From Halorubellus salinus (GTDB lineage Archaea; Halobacteriota; Halobacteria; Halobacteriales; Natrialbaceae), in NCBI RefSeq assembly GCF_020567525.1, contig NZ_JAJCVI010000002.1, positions 558,001 to 622,000 on the forward strand: a DNA stretch of 64,000 nt, written 5' to 3'. Every line of letters begins with the position of its first letter. The first letter of the stretch is position 1. Positions 32,109-40,816 of this stretch are shown piece by piece. Below the pieces are notes generated by a model. The model had not been told where the DNA came from. It was given only the letters and a program-made list of their open reading frames with translations, and did not search any database. A program made the translations under genes and the position numbers.

Positions 32109-32381
32109 TCAGTCCTCGACGACGACTTCGACGGGGTCCTCGTCGCTTGCCGCGTCGTCGTCGCTCCCGCCGCGCTCGTTCCAGAGGAGCGCGCCGACGA
32201 CCGCGAGCGCGACCCACGACCGCCAGTTCGCGAGGTTCAGCGTGTACCCGATGCCGAACGGTTTCTCGACGAGCATCCCGTCACCGGGCTGCCAGTAGGA
32301 CTTGAGCATGCGGCTGATGCTCGGGCGTTCGAAGTTGTACGGGATACCGAAGACCTCGCCGCTGCTGGGCTTGTCGGACAT
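32109..32381 (-). CDS. DUF5808-type small protein
   Basis: 90 residues. 'SSGEVFGIPYNFERPSISRM' and 'GYTLNLANWRSWVALAVVGALL' match the haloarchaeal/bacterial DUF5808 pattern: a conserved globular part followed by one membrane helix and an acidic tail. Function is unknown. A TATA-like 'GATAAGTC' 25 bases upstream makes it leaderless. It is convergent with nuoCD. Confidence 0.82.
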   Translation of the reverse strand: MSDKPSSGEVFGIPYNFERPSISRMLKSYWQPGDGMLVEKPFGIGYTLNLANWRSWVALAVVGALLWNERGGSDDDAASDEDPVEVVVED

Positions 32382-32513
32382 ACGAAAGGATACGGGCGGT
32401 CGACTTATCAACGTTGCCGTCTCCCAACCACGGACGCCGTCGCCCCGGGGGGCTCGACGCGACGTGCTGGTCCGCGAATCCGTCGGCCGCGAGGTCGGTA
32501 CTCGACGGGGTGG

Positions 32514-34181
32514 TCACTGGTAGCGGCCGCGACCCTCGACGGCTTCGAGCTGGTCGAGGACGCGGTCGTCGCCGACGGCGGCGTAGCCCTCGCGGAGCGC
32601 GGCGCGGAGTGGCGCGGGGTCGTTCGCGGTGCCGACGAGACTCTGGTCGAAGACGTGGAGGTCCATCGCGTGGTCCTCGACCTGCTCGGTGTGGTACCCG
32701 AGCCCGAAGTCGATCAGGAACACGCGGTCGTCACCGACTCCATTGCCCTCGCCAGTCACGCGCACGTTCCGCGTGGTCGGGTCGCCGTGCACGAACCCGG
32801 CGTCGTGGAGTGCTGCGAGGTGCGCGCCGACGGCTCGCACGCGCTCGGGGGTGAGTGCGCGGGCGAGGTCGCGGTCGCCGACGTGCTCGAAGACGAGCGT
32901 CCCCTCGTCGTCGTCGACCTCGCGGACGACGGGGGTCGGGACGCCCGCGGCGCGCGCGGCGTGCGTGAGTCGTGCCTCGCTGCGCGTCCTGGTCTCGCGG
33001 AGTCGACGGTCGAGTTCGGGATGCCGGTACGCCTTCGGGACGCGTCGTTTCGTGACGACGTCGCCGACGTCGACGACCGCCTCCGCACCGCGGACCTCGG
33101 TCCCGGACTCGGGTGCGATAGCGACGTCCTCGTCGGGTTCGCGCCACGTCACCGGGACCTCGTCCGGACGGAAGTTCGCGTCCACGTTCGAGTCCTCGAT
33201 GGCGAGCGTGTCGCCCGCAGCGTACATCTTCGCACCGAGCAGCGCGATCATCCCGGCGTTGTCCCGGAGGAATCGCGGTTCGGGCGCGTAGAAGTGCGCG
33301 CCGCGGGCGTCACACATCTCCTCGAGCATCCGTTTGAGGCGCGCGTTCTGTGCGACGCCGCCGCCGAGGACGAGTTCGTCGCTCCCCGTCAAGCTGAGTG
33401 CGCGCTCGGTGACCTCCGCGAGCATCGCGAAGATGGTCTCCTCCAGTCCACGGCAGACGTCCTCGACGGGGACGCCGTCGTCGGCTGCTTGTTTCGCGGC
33501 GCTCATGATGCCGGAGAACGAGAAGTCCATGCCCTTCACGACGTACGGCAGGTCGACGTACTCGCCGTCGGTCGCGTGCGCTTCGACCTTCGGGCCGCCG
33601 GGGTGACTCCAGCCGACGTGGCGCGTGAACTTGTCGATGGCGTTCCCGACGCCGGTGTCCATCGTCTCCCCGAGCACGCGGTACCGACCGTCGCGGTACC
33701 CGAGCAGGTGCGCGTTCGCACCGCTCGCGTTCAGACAGACGGGCGAGTCGAACCCGGAGCGATGCCGGCCGATCTCGAGGTGCGCGACCATGTGGTTCGC
33801 GCCGACGAGCGGGACGTCGAGCGCCTGCGCGAGCGCTCGCGCCGCGGTACCGACGATGCGGAGGCACGGCCCGAGGCCGGGCCCGCGCGAGAACGCGACC
33901 GCGTCCACCGCCGACCCGTCGCCGTCGTGCCGGTCGCGAGCGTCCGCGAGCGCCGCCTCGACGACGCTCGGCACCGCCTCCTGCATGTGCTCGGCGGCCT
34001 CCCGCGGATGGATGCCGCCGCTCTCGGGCTCGTACGCCGCCGAGTGGATGCGGAAGTCGTCGCGCGCGCCGTCGTACACCGCGGCGCTCGCACACCACGC
34101 CGTCCCCTCGATACCGAGCACGCGCACGGGTTCGCCGTCCCGCGTCACGCCGCCGTCCACTACGTCCCCTGCGTCGGCCAT
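32514..34181 (-). CDS. kae1: Kae1-Bud32 fusion: tRNA t6A synthase and its kinase
   Basis: 555 residues. The Kae1/TsaD part (about 18-340) has the metal-binding 'HMVAHLEIGRH' and the ATP-binding 'LGGGVAQNARL'. The Bud32 part (about 365-555) has the invariant Lys region 'VTKRRVPKAYRHPELD', catalytic 'FVHGDPTTRNV' and 'DFGLGY'. Together with Sua5/TsaC, Pcc1 and Cgi121 it makes N6-threonylcarbamoyladenosine at position 37 of ANN-decoding tRNAs (KEOPS complex). The fusion is the usual form in Euryarchaeota. It follows rps24e and rps27ae in the same direction. Confidence 0.97.
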   Translation of the reverse strand: MADAGDVVDGGVTRDGEPVRVLGIEGTAWCASAAVYDGARDDFRIHSAAYEPESGGIHPREAAEHMQEAVPSVVEAALADARDRHDGDGSAVDAVAFSRGPGLGPCLRIVGTAARALAQALDVPLVGANHMVAHLEIGRHRSGFDSPVCLNASGANAHLLGYRDGRYRVLGETMDTGVGNAIDKFTRHVGWSHPGGPKVEAHATDGEYVDLPYVVKGMDFSFSGIMSAAKQAADDGVPVEDVCRGLEETIFAMLAEVTERALSLTGSDELVLGGGVAQNARLKRMLEEMCDARGAHFYAPEPRFLRDNAGMIALLGAKMYAAGDTLAIEDSNVDANFRPDEVPVTWREPDEDVAIAPESGTEVRGAEAVVDVGDVVTKRRVPKAYRHPELDRRLRETRTRSEARLTHAARAAGVPTPVVREVDDDEGTLVFEHVGDRDLARALTPERVRAVGAHLAALHDAGFVHGDPTTRNVRVTGEGNGVGDDRVFLIDFGLGYHTEQVEDHAMDLHVFDQSLVGTANDPAPLRAALREGYAAVGDDRVLDQLEAVEGRGRYQ

Positions 34182-34342
34182 CTACCTGCCCTCGACTCGG
34201 CCAGCCAGCGAAAAGACGACTTCGGTCCGCGTCCGCCGGGGAACGTCACGCGACGCCCAGGTCACGACGCGGTCGCTGAACGACGCAGTGGCTGGTCGAC
34301 TGTCGCGTCGAAAGAACGGGTGTTCGGGTACTCGCAGCGGCG

Positions 34343-34477
34343 TTACTGCCACTCGGTGTAACTGCACTTGCCGCAGTGCAGTCGGTCGCCGTAGTCGCCG
34401 AGGAACGTGTCGCCGCAGCGCGGGCACTGTTCGCGCGTGTGCTCGCCGTCGTCGTCGTAGAACTCGTGTGCGGGCAT
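34343..34477 (-). CDS. rps27ae: Small ribosomal subunit protein S27ae (eS31)
   Basis: 44 residues: MPAHEFYDDDGEHTREQ, then a four-Cys zinc finger CPRCG...CGKCSY, ending 'YTEWQ'. Length and zinc finger are those of archaeal S27ae. It starts four bases after the rps24e stop and is in the same operon. Confidence 0.96.
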   Translation of the reverse strand: MPAHEFYDDDGEHTREQCPRCGDTFLGDYGDRLHCGKCSYTEWQ

Positions 34478-34481
34478 GCTA

Positions 34482-34787
34482 TCAGGCCTCCTCCGCTTCC
34501 GCGTCCTCGCCCGTGATGGCGTTCCGGTCGAGCATGTGTTCCTGTTCGACGTCTTGGGCGTCCTCGGCCGTCTCGTAGACCTTCGCGTAGCCGACGGTCT
34601 TGCGCATCCCGAACTTCGTGTCGAGCTCGCGGACGACGACCTCGTCGGCGTCCTTGTTCAGCTTCGCCGCGAGGCTGTCGCGGACGGAGAGGCGCGAGGG
34701 CGTGGCTTCGTCGTGGACGACTTCGAACGTGACGTCCGTGCGGTGCAACATCGGGTTGTCCTCTTCAGAGAGGATTTCGACGTCCAT
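34482..34787 (-). CDS. rps24e: Small ribosomal subunit protein eS24
   Basis: 101 residues, starting 'MDVEILSEEDNPMLHR'; 'LDTKFGMRKTVGYAKVYET' is the family signature. In haloarchaea this gene is normally preceded by the DUF359, spt4 and rpoE genes. Here a chemoreceptor gene on the other strand separates them, so rps24e needs its own promoter; 'CTTTTAG' near 34828 is a candidate. Confidence 0.98.
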   Translation of the reverse strand: MDVEILSEEDNPMLHRTDVTFEVVHDEATPSRLSVRDSLAAKLNKDADEVVVRELDTKFGMRKTVGYAKVYETAEDAQDVEQEHMLDRNAITGEDAEAEEA

Positions 34788-34902
34788 GGTATCTCAGTTA
34801 CCGTAACTACCCCTCGAAACCCCTAAAAGAATTTCGAAGTGCCCAACCGACAGCACCCGACAGATGCCTTATTTATTCATGGTCGAGTACCATTGCCATT
34901 GG

Positions 34903-34910
34903 TTTTATCA
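34903..34910 (+). promoter_or_regulatory. TATA box of the chemoreceptor gene
   Basis: 'TTTTATCA' is centred 27 bases before the ATG at 34933. A second AT-rich patch 'CTTATTTATTC' (34868-34878) lies further upstream and may serve as an alternative promoter, or as part of the divergent rps24e promoter. Confidence 0.55.
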
Positions 34911-34932
34911 CACTCGCGGAGAGTCCCCGGGT

Positions 34933-37515
34933 ATGTTCGGTCCACTGCGGCGTGTCGTCCCGGACGCCATCCGACGACGGTACGCACTCAAGTTCGGCAT
35001 CGTCCTGCTCTGCCTCGGCGTGGTCGTCGCGGGCATCGGCGTCGCCGCGACCACGCAGGTACAGGACGAGGTCGAAGCGGGCGCGAAAGCGGAGTACGAG
35101 CAGATCTCCAGGCAGGAGTCGGCGAAGCTCGCGACCTGGAACGAGCGGAACGGACGCCTCGCCAGTCACCTCTCGGGGACCCTCGCCGTGCGACGCGGCG
35201 AACTCGCGGAGATCGAGGCGTTGTTCGAGAACCGCACGGACAGACCCGGCATCTACCGTCTCGACTACGTCGACCTCCGCGAGAGCGAGGTCGTCGTGTC
35301 GACGCGTCGCGCCGAGAACCGGTCGCTGTCCGAACTCGACGTCACGGACACCGAGCGCCTGCGGCGCGTCGCGACCGCGGACGGCGGCGGGTTCTACGGC
35401 GCGTACGAACGCAACAGCGTGGAGGCGATGACGTACGCCGCCGCGACGCCCGACGGCGACCACGCCATCCTCGTGACGATGGACGCCGGCACCGTCGCCG
35501 CGGACCTCAAGGGTTCGACGGAGAACGGCGCCGTCGTCGTCATCGACCCCGAGAAGCGGATCGTCTTCGACAGCGAATCCGAGGAGGGGACCGGGAAGTA
35601 CCTCACGACGTACGACGCCCCACGAGCGGACCAGTACGTCAAGTCGACCGCGGAATCAGCCGGGTTCTCGCAGTCCGTCGTCACCGGGCCGGCGTCCGGC
35701 GTCCTCGTCGGCGATGACGGCTACCAGTTGCCGCGCGAGACGTACCTCGCGGGGTACTCGCCGGTCGAAGGCACGGACTGGGTGGTGGTCGTGCACGAAC
35801 CGACCGGGACCGCGTTCGGGTTCGTGAAGCAGGTCCAGCAGTACGGGTTGCTCGTCACGGCCGGCATCGTCGTCCTCATCGGCGTCGTCGGGCTCGTGCT
35901 CGGTCGGAACACCGCGCAGTCCATCGACGACCTGCGTCGGAAGGCCGAACGCATGGAGGAGGGCGACCTGAACGTCGACTTCGAGACGCACCGCATCGAC
36001 GCCATCGGCCAGCTGTACGTCGGGTTCGCGTCGATGCGGGACGCGCTCCGCGACCAGATACGCGAGGCCCGGACCGCGCGGGAGGCCGCCGAGGACGCGC
36101 GAGCGGAGGCCGAGCGGACGAACGAACACCTGGAACAGAAGGCCGACGAGTACAGCGAGGTCATGCAGGCGTGCGCCGACGGGGACCTCACCGAGCGCAT
36201 GAACCCCGAGTCCGAGAGCGACGCGATGGCGTCGATCGCCGTCGAGTTCAACGAGATGGTCGCCGAGATCGAGGCGACGACGGCGGAGGTGAAGGCGTTC
36301 GCGAGCGAGGTCGCGACCGCCAGCGAGGAGGTCACCGCCTCCAGCGAGGAGGTTCGCTCGGCGAGCCAGCAGGTCACGGAGTCCATCCAGGAGATCTCCG
36401 ATGGCGCGGAACGCCAGAACGAGAGCCTGCAGTCCGTCAGCGGCGAGATGGAGCAGCTCTCGACGACGACCGAGGAGATCGCGGCGTCCTCGAACGAGGT
36501 CGCGGACCTCGCCGAACGCACCGCCGAGACGGGCCGCGAGGGTCGTGACGCTGCCGAGGCGGCCATCGAGGGGATGGCGGAGCTGGAGAGCGAGTCCGAG
36601 AGCGCGGTGGCGGCGATCGAGGACCTGGAGAGCGAGATGAGCGAGATCGACGAGCTCATCGAGTTCATCGGCGACATCGCGAAGGAGACGAACATGCTCG
36701 CGCTGAACGCGAACATCGAGGCGTCTCGTGGGTCGGCAGACGCGAGCGGTGACGGCGACGAGGGGTTCGCGGTCGTCGCGCAGGAGGTCAAGGAGCTCGC
36801 GAGCGAGACGAAGGACGCCGCGGAGGACATCGAGGCGCGCCTGGAGCGCATCCAGGACCAGACCGAGCACACCGCGGGCGAGGTCCAGCAGACCGCGGAC
36901 CGCGTCGCCGAGCACACCCAGAGCGTCCGGGACGCCGCCGGGGCGCTCGACGAGATCGCGGAGTACGCCGCGGAGACGAACGACGGCGTGCAGGAGATCT
37001 CGGCGGCGACCGAACAGCAGGCGGCGAGCACGGAGGAGGTCGTCGCGATGGTCGACGACGCCGCGACGATCAGCGAGGAGACGACCGCGGAGGCGGAGAA
37101 CGTCGCCGCCGCCGCCGAGGAGCAGACGACGGCGCTGACGGAGGTGTCGAACTCGGCGAGTTCGCTGAGCGAGCAGGCGTCGCGGCTCTCGGCGGCGCTG
37201 GACCGGTTCGATACCGCCGCCGAACCCGAGGACGACGTCACGTTCGACGACGAGACGGTCGCGAGCGCGTTCGAGGAGCACGCGCAGGGCCAGACGCCGC
37301 CAGCCGACGAGTCGGCCGGGGCGCTCGACGAACCCGAGTTCGACGCGTTCGACGCCGAGGATGCCGAGGGCGCGTCGCCGGACGACTCGAACGCGAGCAC
37401 CACCTCGGATACCGGTGGCGCGAGCGACGCCGACGGTGACACGTCGGCCGACACCGACGGCTCGTCCGACGGCGACGAGTCCGACGACGACGAGCCGTTC
37501 ACGTTCGACGACTGA
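34933..37515 (+). CDS. Methyl-accepting transducer (Htr-type chemoreceptor)
   Basis: 860 residues. Helix 1 (about 20-40) precedes a periplasm-side sensor domain (about 45-300) with a double-Cache-like layout. Helix 2 lies near 306-326, then HAMP regions. The signalling domain tip is 'GDIAKETNMLALNANIEASR' and 'EGFAVVAQEVKELASETKDA', flanked by long coiled coils with Glu-pair methylation-like sites. The C-terminus is a 90-residue acidic disordered tail. It controls CheA and so the archaellum. The ATG at 34933 fits the TATA box. It lies, in reverse orientation, inside a conserved translation/transcription gene cluster. Confidence 0.95.
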   Translation: MFGPLRRVVPDAIRRRYALKFGIVLLCLGVVVAGIGVAATTQVQDEVEAGAKAEYEQISRQESAKLATWNERNGRLASHLSGTLAVRRGELAEIEALFENRTDRPGIYRLDYVDLRESEVVVSTRRAENRSLSELDVTDTERLRRVATADGGGFYGAYERNSVEAMTYAAATPDGDHAILVTMDAGTVAADLKGSTENGAVVVIDPEKRIVFDSESEEGTGKYLTTYDAPRADQYVKSTAESAGFSQSVVTGPASGVLVGDDGYQLPRETYLAGYSPVEGTDWVVVVHEPTGTAFGFVKQVQQYGLLVTAGIVVLIGVVGLVLGRNTAQSIDDLRRKAERMEEGDLNVDFETHRIDAIGQLYVGFASMRDALRDQIREARTAREAAEDARAEAERTNEHLEQKADEYSEVMQACADGDLTERMNPESESDAMASIAVEFNEMVAEIEATTAEVKAFASEVATASEEVTASSEEVRSASQQVTESIQEISDGAERQNESLQSVSGEMEQLSTTTEEIAASSNEVADLAERTAETGREGRDAAEAAIEGMAELESESESAVAAIEDLESEMSEIDELIEFIGDIAKETNMLALNANIEASRGSADASGDGDEGFAVVAQEVKELASETKDAAEDIEARLERIQDQTEHTAGEVQQTADRVAEHTQSVRDAAGALDEIAEYAAETNDGVQEISAATEQQAASTEEVVAMVDDAATISEETTAEAENVAAAAEEQTTALTEVSNSASSLSEQASRLSAALDRFDTAAEPEDDVTFDDETVASAFEEHAQGQTPPADESAGALDEPEFDAFDAEDAEGASPDDSNASTTSDTGGASDADGDTSADTDGSSDGDESDDDEPFTFDD

Positions 37516-37564
37516 CCGCGCGGTCTCGTCCCAGACCTCGTTCTTCCCGGTCGAACGTCCGAGA

Positions 37565-37610
37565 ACCGTCACCTACCACGACCGACGACCGTCACCCGCC
37601 ACGACCGACG
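37565..37610. repeat. 23-base tandem duplication
   Basis: Two adjacent units (37565-37587 and 37588-37610) sharing 21 of 23 bases, beginning ACCGTCACC and ending ACGACCGACG. They lie between the convergent chemoreceptor and DUF359 genes. Meaning unknown; possibly replication slippage. Confidence 0.75.
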
Positions 37611-37667
37611 ACCGACTCGACAGCGCGACCGCTAGTCGGGTTCACGAGCGTCGAAGAAACGCTCTGC

Positions 37668-38240
37668 TCAGGCGTCGTCGACCGCCGCCCAGAACGCGTC
37701 GAGGTCGCCGTCCATGCGGTCGATGAGCGCGCGGAACTCCGCCTTATTCTCCTCGGTCACGGGCACGTGCACCATGCCAGCGTCGGGCTGGCCGTACACG
37801 ACGCTCGCCCCGACCGGCGCGACCATCACCGCCGGCAGCACCGCCAGGTCCTCCTCGCCGTCGACGAACACCGTCGTCGGCTCGTCGGCCGCGACCGCGT
37901 CACCGAGCGCACGAACGAGCGCGTTCGAGAGCGCGCCAGCCGGATTCGAGACCGTCACGTCCGGGTCCACGACCGCATCGCGGACCGCGTCGTCCACGAG
38001 TTCGCGCTTCGTGTGCTCGTCCACGACCGCCACGTCCGGTTCCCGACCCGCCTGCAGGAAGTGATACGTCACGATATCGCCCACCGCAATCAACGGGCCG
38101 TCGACGTCCGCCAGGAGCGCGTCCGCGTCCGTCTCCACGGGCCCGAACGGCTCCTTGAACGCCGACCGAAGCGACTCCGGGAGCGTCACCAGCACGTCGC
38201 CCGCAGTCACCGCAGCGTCGTCGTCTCCCACACCAGTCAC
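37668..38240 (-). CDS. GTP-dependent dephospho-CoA kinase (DUF359)
   Basis: 190 residues from a GTG one base after the spt4 stop. DUF359 signatures are 'GPLIAVGDIVTYHFLQAGREP', 'VVDEHTKREL', 'VSNPAGALSNAL', 'VFVDGEEDLAVLPAVMVAP' (part) and 'VYGQPDAGMVHVPVT'. The family was shown in archaea to phosphorylate dephospho-CoA with GTP, the last step of CoA synthesis. It is the last gene of the upper half of the split cluster. Confidence 0.93.
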   Translation of the reverse strand: MTGVGDDDAAVTAGDVLVTLPESLRSAFKEPFGPVETDADALLADVDGPLIAVGDIVTYHFLQAGREPDVAVVDEHTKRELVDDAVRDAVVDPDVTVSNPAGALSNALVRALGDAVAADEPTTVFVDGEEDLAVLPAVMVAPVGASVVYGQPDAGMVHVPVTEENKAEFRALIDRMDGDLDAFWAAVDDA

Positions 38241-38241
38241 C

Positions 38242-38439
38242 CTATCGGACCTTCAACGCGTACGCGCCCGCTTCCGTGACCTCCATCTCCTCCGCGATCA
38301 TCGAGGTCTCCGGGTGCGCGATGACGACGTAGCCCGCCCAGTCCTCCGACAGCGACGTCGACCCACAGCTCGGACACTGGTTCGCGTCCGGGTCGACGAC
38401 GCGATGACACTCGCGGCAGACGAGGCGATCGTTCGCCAT
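38242..38439 (-). CDS. spt4: Transcription elongation factor Spt4 (RpoE2)
   Basis: 65 residues with a four-Cys zinc finger: 'CRECHRV' near residue 8 and 'CPSCGSTSLSEDWAGYVVI' near 23. Spt4 pairs with Spt5 on the RNA polymerase clamp. Its start abuts the stop of rpoE1. Confidence 0.97.
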   Translation of the reverse strand: MANDRLVCRECHRVVDPDANQCPSCGSTSLSEDWAGYVVIAHPETSMIAEEMEVTEAGAYALKVR

Positions 38440-39009
38440 CTAATCACCCGCCTCCGCCTCGCGACCCTGCCGGTCCTCGGCCAACCAGCCGTGCTTCCCG
38501 AGCCCCGGCTGCTTCGCCGTCAACCCGATCTTGGAGTCGCGCGGATTCCGCTCGTCGATGCTCTTCGTCACGATACGCGCCCGGATCGCGTCCTCGACGC
38601 CGAGCGTCCGATTCGACTCGCTGGACGCGAGCTGCTGGTTCTCGCCGTCGTACGCGAGGTACTCGTCGCTGATCTGGGAGACGTGCAGCAGGCCGTCGAC
38701 GGGACCGATCCCGACGAACGCGCCGAACTCCACGACCTCCACGACCGTCCCGTCGACGACCTCCTGCATCTGCGGGTCGAACGTCACCGCGTCGAACTCC
38801 GCCTCGTAGTACACGCCCGGGCGGTTCGGCAGCACCGCACCCGTCCCGATGTCGTGAACGTTCACGACCGAGACGACGCTCCCGACGTCTTCGTCCATTC
38901 GCCCCTCGAGTTTGTCCTGCAGCAATCGCTTGACGAGCTCCGGACTGACGTCCGCGAGCTCCTTCGGGGGGACCTCTACCGTATCCTTGAGCCTGACCTT
39001 CTTGTACAT
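38440..39009 (-). CDS. rpoE1: RNA polymerase subunit Rpo7 (RpoE1)
   Basis: 189 residues, starting 'MYKKVRLKDTVEVPPKEL'. The N-terminal half is the tip domain; the C-terminal half is an S1/OB domain ('VVEFGAFVGIGPVDGLLHVS'). It forms the polymerase stalk with Rpo4. It is separated from the PIN gene by two bases. Confidence 0.98.
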   Translation of the reverse strand: MYKKVRLKDTVEVPPKELADVSPELVKRLLQDKLEGRMDEDVGSVVSVVNVHDIGTGAVLPNRPGVYYEAEFDAVTFDPQMQEVVDGTVVEVVEFGAFVGIGPVDGLLHVSQISDEYLAYDGENQQLASSESNRTLGVEDAIRARIVTKSIDERNPRDSKIGLTAKQPGLGKHGWLAEDRQGREAEAGD

Positions 39010-39011
39010 CG

Positions 39012-39392
39012 CTATGGTCGAGTGATATCCAGTTTGTTCGTGCCGCGTAATGCTATTACCGGAACGCTCGCGTCCAAGACGCGGTCCCGGAGCGGTTGGT
39101 CGTTCGTGACGACGGCGTCGACTCGGCCTTCGGTGGCGAGTTCGACGAGCGCGTCGTCCGCGTACGATTCGGTGGTGTCCACGCGCGTTGCGCGCTCGAC
39201 GGCGAGGTCGTATCCGACCGACGCCGCAGTGCCCTCCAGCCCGCCGCCGTCGGCGAGCTTTCGGAGTTCCTCGACGACCGCCTCCGGGACGACCGGCTGG
39301 GCGTCCTCGACCACGCGGTCGAGTTCGTCGAACAGCCTGACGTCGAGTTCGACCGGCATCATGAGTGCACTGGTGTCGAGCGCCACGCGCAT
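39012..39392 (-). CDS. PIN-domain protein (Fcf1/Utp24-like rRNA-processing type)
   Basis: 126 residues. The catalytic acids are in 'ALDTSALMMPVELD' (N-terminus), 'PEAVVEELRKLA' and 'YADDALVELATEGRVDAVVTND' (part: VVTNDQPLRDR). The group encoded between aIF2-gamma and rpoE in archaea resembles eukaryotic Fcf1/Utp24, which cut pre-rRNA. That function is by analogy. Confidence 0.92.
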   Translation of the reverse strand: MRVALDTSALMMPVELDVRLFDELDRVVEDAQPVVPEAVVEELRKLADGGGLEGTAASVGYDLAVERATRVDTTESYADDALVELATEGRVDAVVTNDQPLRDRVLDASVPVIALRGTNKLDITRP

Positions 39393-39399
39393 CGGTCCG

Positions 39400-40635
39400 T
39401 CACCCGTCGAGGGTCCCGACGCCGATGAGCCGCCAGCGCGCGCCGACGCGGCGGTTGATGGCTATCTTCGCGCCCGTCTCCGAACAGACGGGGCGTTTGA
39501 GGTTCACTTCGCACTCGCCGTCGCGCGCCGACGTGACCGCGCCGACCGTGGTGGCGGTGCCGACGGTGAGCATGAGCGGTTCACCGGTGTTGATGGGTTC
39601 GACCTCGGTCATGTCGTCGCCGACGACGCGGTCGAGCAGGTCGACGGACATCGTGAACGAGTCCCAGACGGGCGGGAGCGAACCGGGTTCGCCGGCGAGC
39701 TGGCCGGCGAGCGCGTCGCCCTTCGTGAGCGCCGGGTCGAGGCCGGTGCCGACGCCGAGCAGGCCTCCGGGCAAGACCTCGTCCACGCTCGTACCGCCGG
39801 CCTGGAGCGAGCGGATCGAGGTCTCGATGGGGCGGTACTCGGTCTGCCCGCCCTCTTCGACCTCGCGCCCGGGCTTGATCTCGATGTCGTCCTCGGGTTC
39901 GAAGCGCCCGCGGACGAGACTCCCGCCGACGACGCCACCCAGGAGGTCCTCCCACGTGGTACCGGGGCGGTTGATGTCGAAGCTCCGCGCGCAGTGCAGG
40001 AGCGGGTCCGCGTCCGGGTCGCGTTCCGGCGTCGGAATCTCGCGCTCGATGGTCTCGATGAGGACGTCCGTGTTGACGTCCTGCTGCGCGCTGATGGGGA
40101 CGACGGGTGCGCCCTCGGCGACGGTGCCCTCGACGAACTCCTGGATCTGCTCGTAGTTGTCGCGCGCTCGCTCGGCGTCGACGAGGTCGACCTTGTTCTG
40201 CGCGATGACGATGTTCTCGATCCCGATGATGTCGAGCGCCATCAGGTGCTCTTCGGTCTGTGCTTGCGGGACGTCCTCGGTCGCGGAGACGACGAGGACG
40301 GCGCCGTCCATGATCGCGGCGCCGGAGAGCATCGTCGCCATCAGCGTCTCGTGACCGGGGGCGTCCACGAACGAGACGGTGCGGAGGACGTCGGTCTCGA
40401 CGTCGTGCTCGGGGCAGGTCTCCTCGACGGTGAACGCTTCGGTGTCGTCGCACTCCGGGCATCGGCGGAACGTTGCGTCCGCGTACCCGAGTCGGATGGA
40501 GATACCGCGCTTCATCTCCTCGGAGTGCTGGTCGGTCCACTCGCCACTGAGCGCCTGCACGAGCGTCGTCTTGCCGTGGTCGACGTGGCCGACGAGTCCG
40601 ATGTTCACCTCCGGTTGTCGGTGTGTTCCTGACAT
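39400..40635 (-). CDS. eif2g: Translation initiation factor aIF2 subunit gamma
   Basis: 411 residues. GTPase motifs are '[13 protein letters not shown]', 'DAPGHETLM' and 'AQNKVDLV'. The zinc knuckle '[11 protein letters not shown]...CPEH' near residues 58-74 is typical of the gamma subunit. It carries initiator Met-tRNA to the small subunit. The ATG at 40635 is preferred to a TTG two codons upstream. A TATA-like 'GGTTTATCAAG' (about 40674-40684) heads the operon and leaves a leader of roughly 17 bases. Confidence 0.98.
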   Translation of the reverse strand: MSGTHRQPEVNIGLVGHVDHGKTTLVQALSGEWTDQHSEEMKRGISIRLGYADATFRRCPECDDTEAFTVEETCPEHDVETDVLRTVSFVDAPGHETLMATMLSGAAIMDGAVLVVSATEDVPQAQTEEHLMALDIIGIENIVIAQNKVDLVDAERARDNYEQIQEFVEGTVAEGAPVVPISAQQDVNTDVLIETIEREIPTPERDPDADPLLHCARSFDINRPGTTWEDLLGGVVGGSLVRGRFEPEDDIEIKPGREVEEGGQTEYRPIETSIRSLQAGGTSVDEVLPGGLLGVGTGLDPALTKGDALAGQLAGEPGSLPPVWDSFTMSVDLLDRVVGDDMTEVEPINTGEPLMLTVGTATTVGAVTSARDGECEVNLKRPVCSETGAKIAINRRVGARWRLIGVGTLDG

Positions 40636-40816
40636 CTTCAAAGAGGAATCTTGGATACGACTACCCTTGTGCGCTTGATAAACCCACCGTTCCTGATTTC
40701 GCGCGCGAGGCGTCGCGGCGCCGGTAGCGTCGGGTTACGTGCACGGTCGTGTACGCTGGAACCGGTGCGTGGAGCGTGGAACGACTACACGCCGAACCCA
40801 CGTGGCTGCGTCTCGG

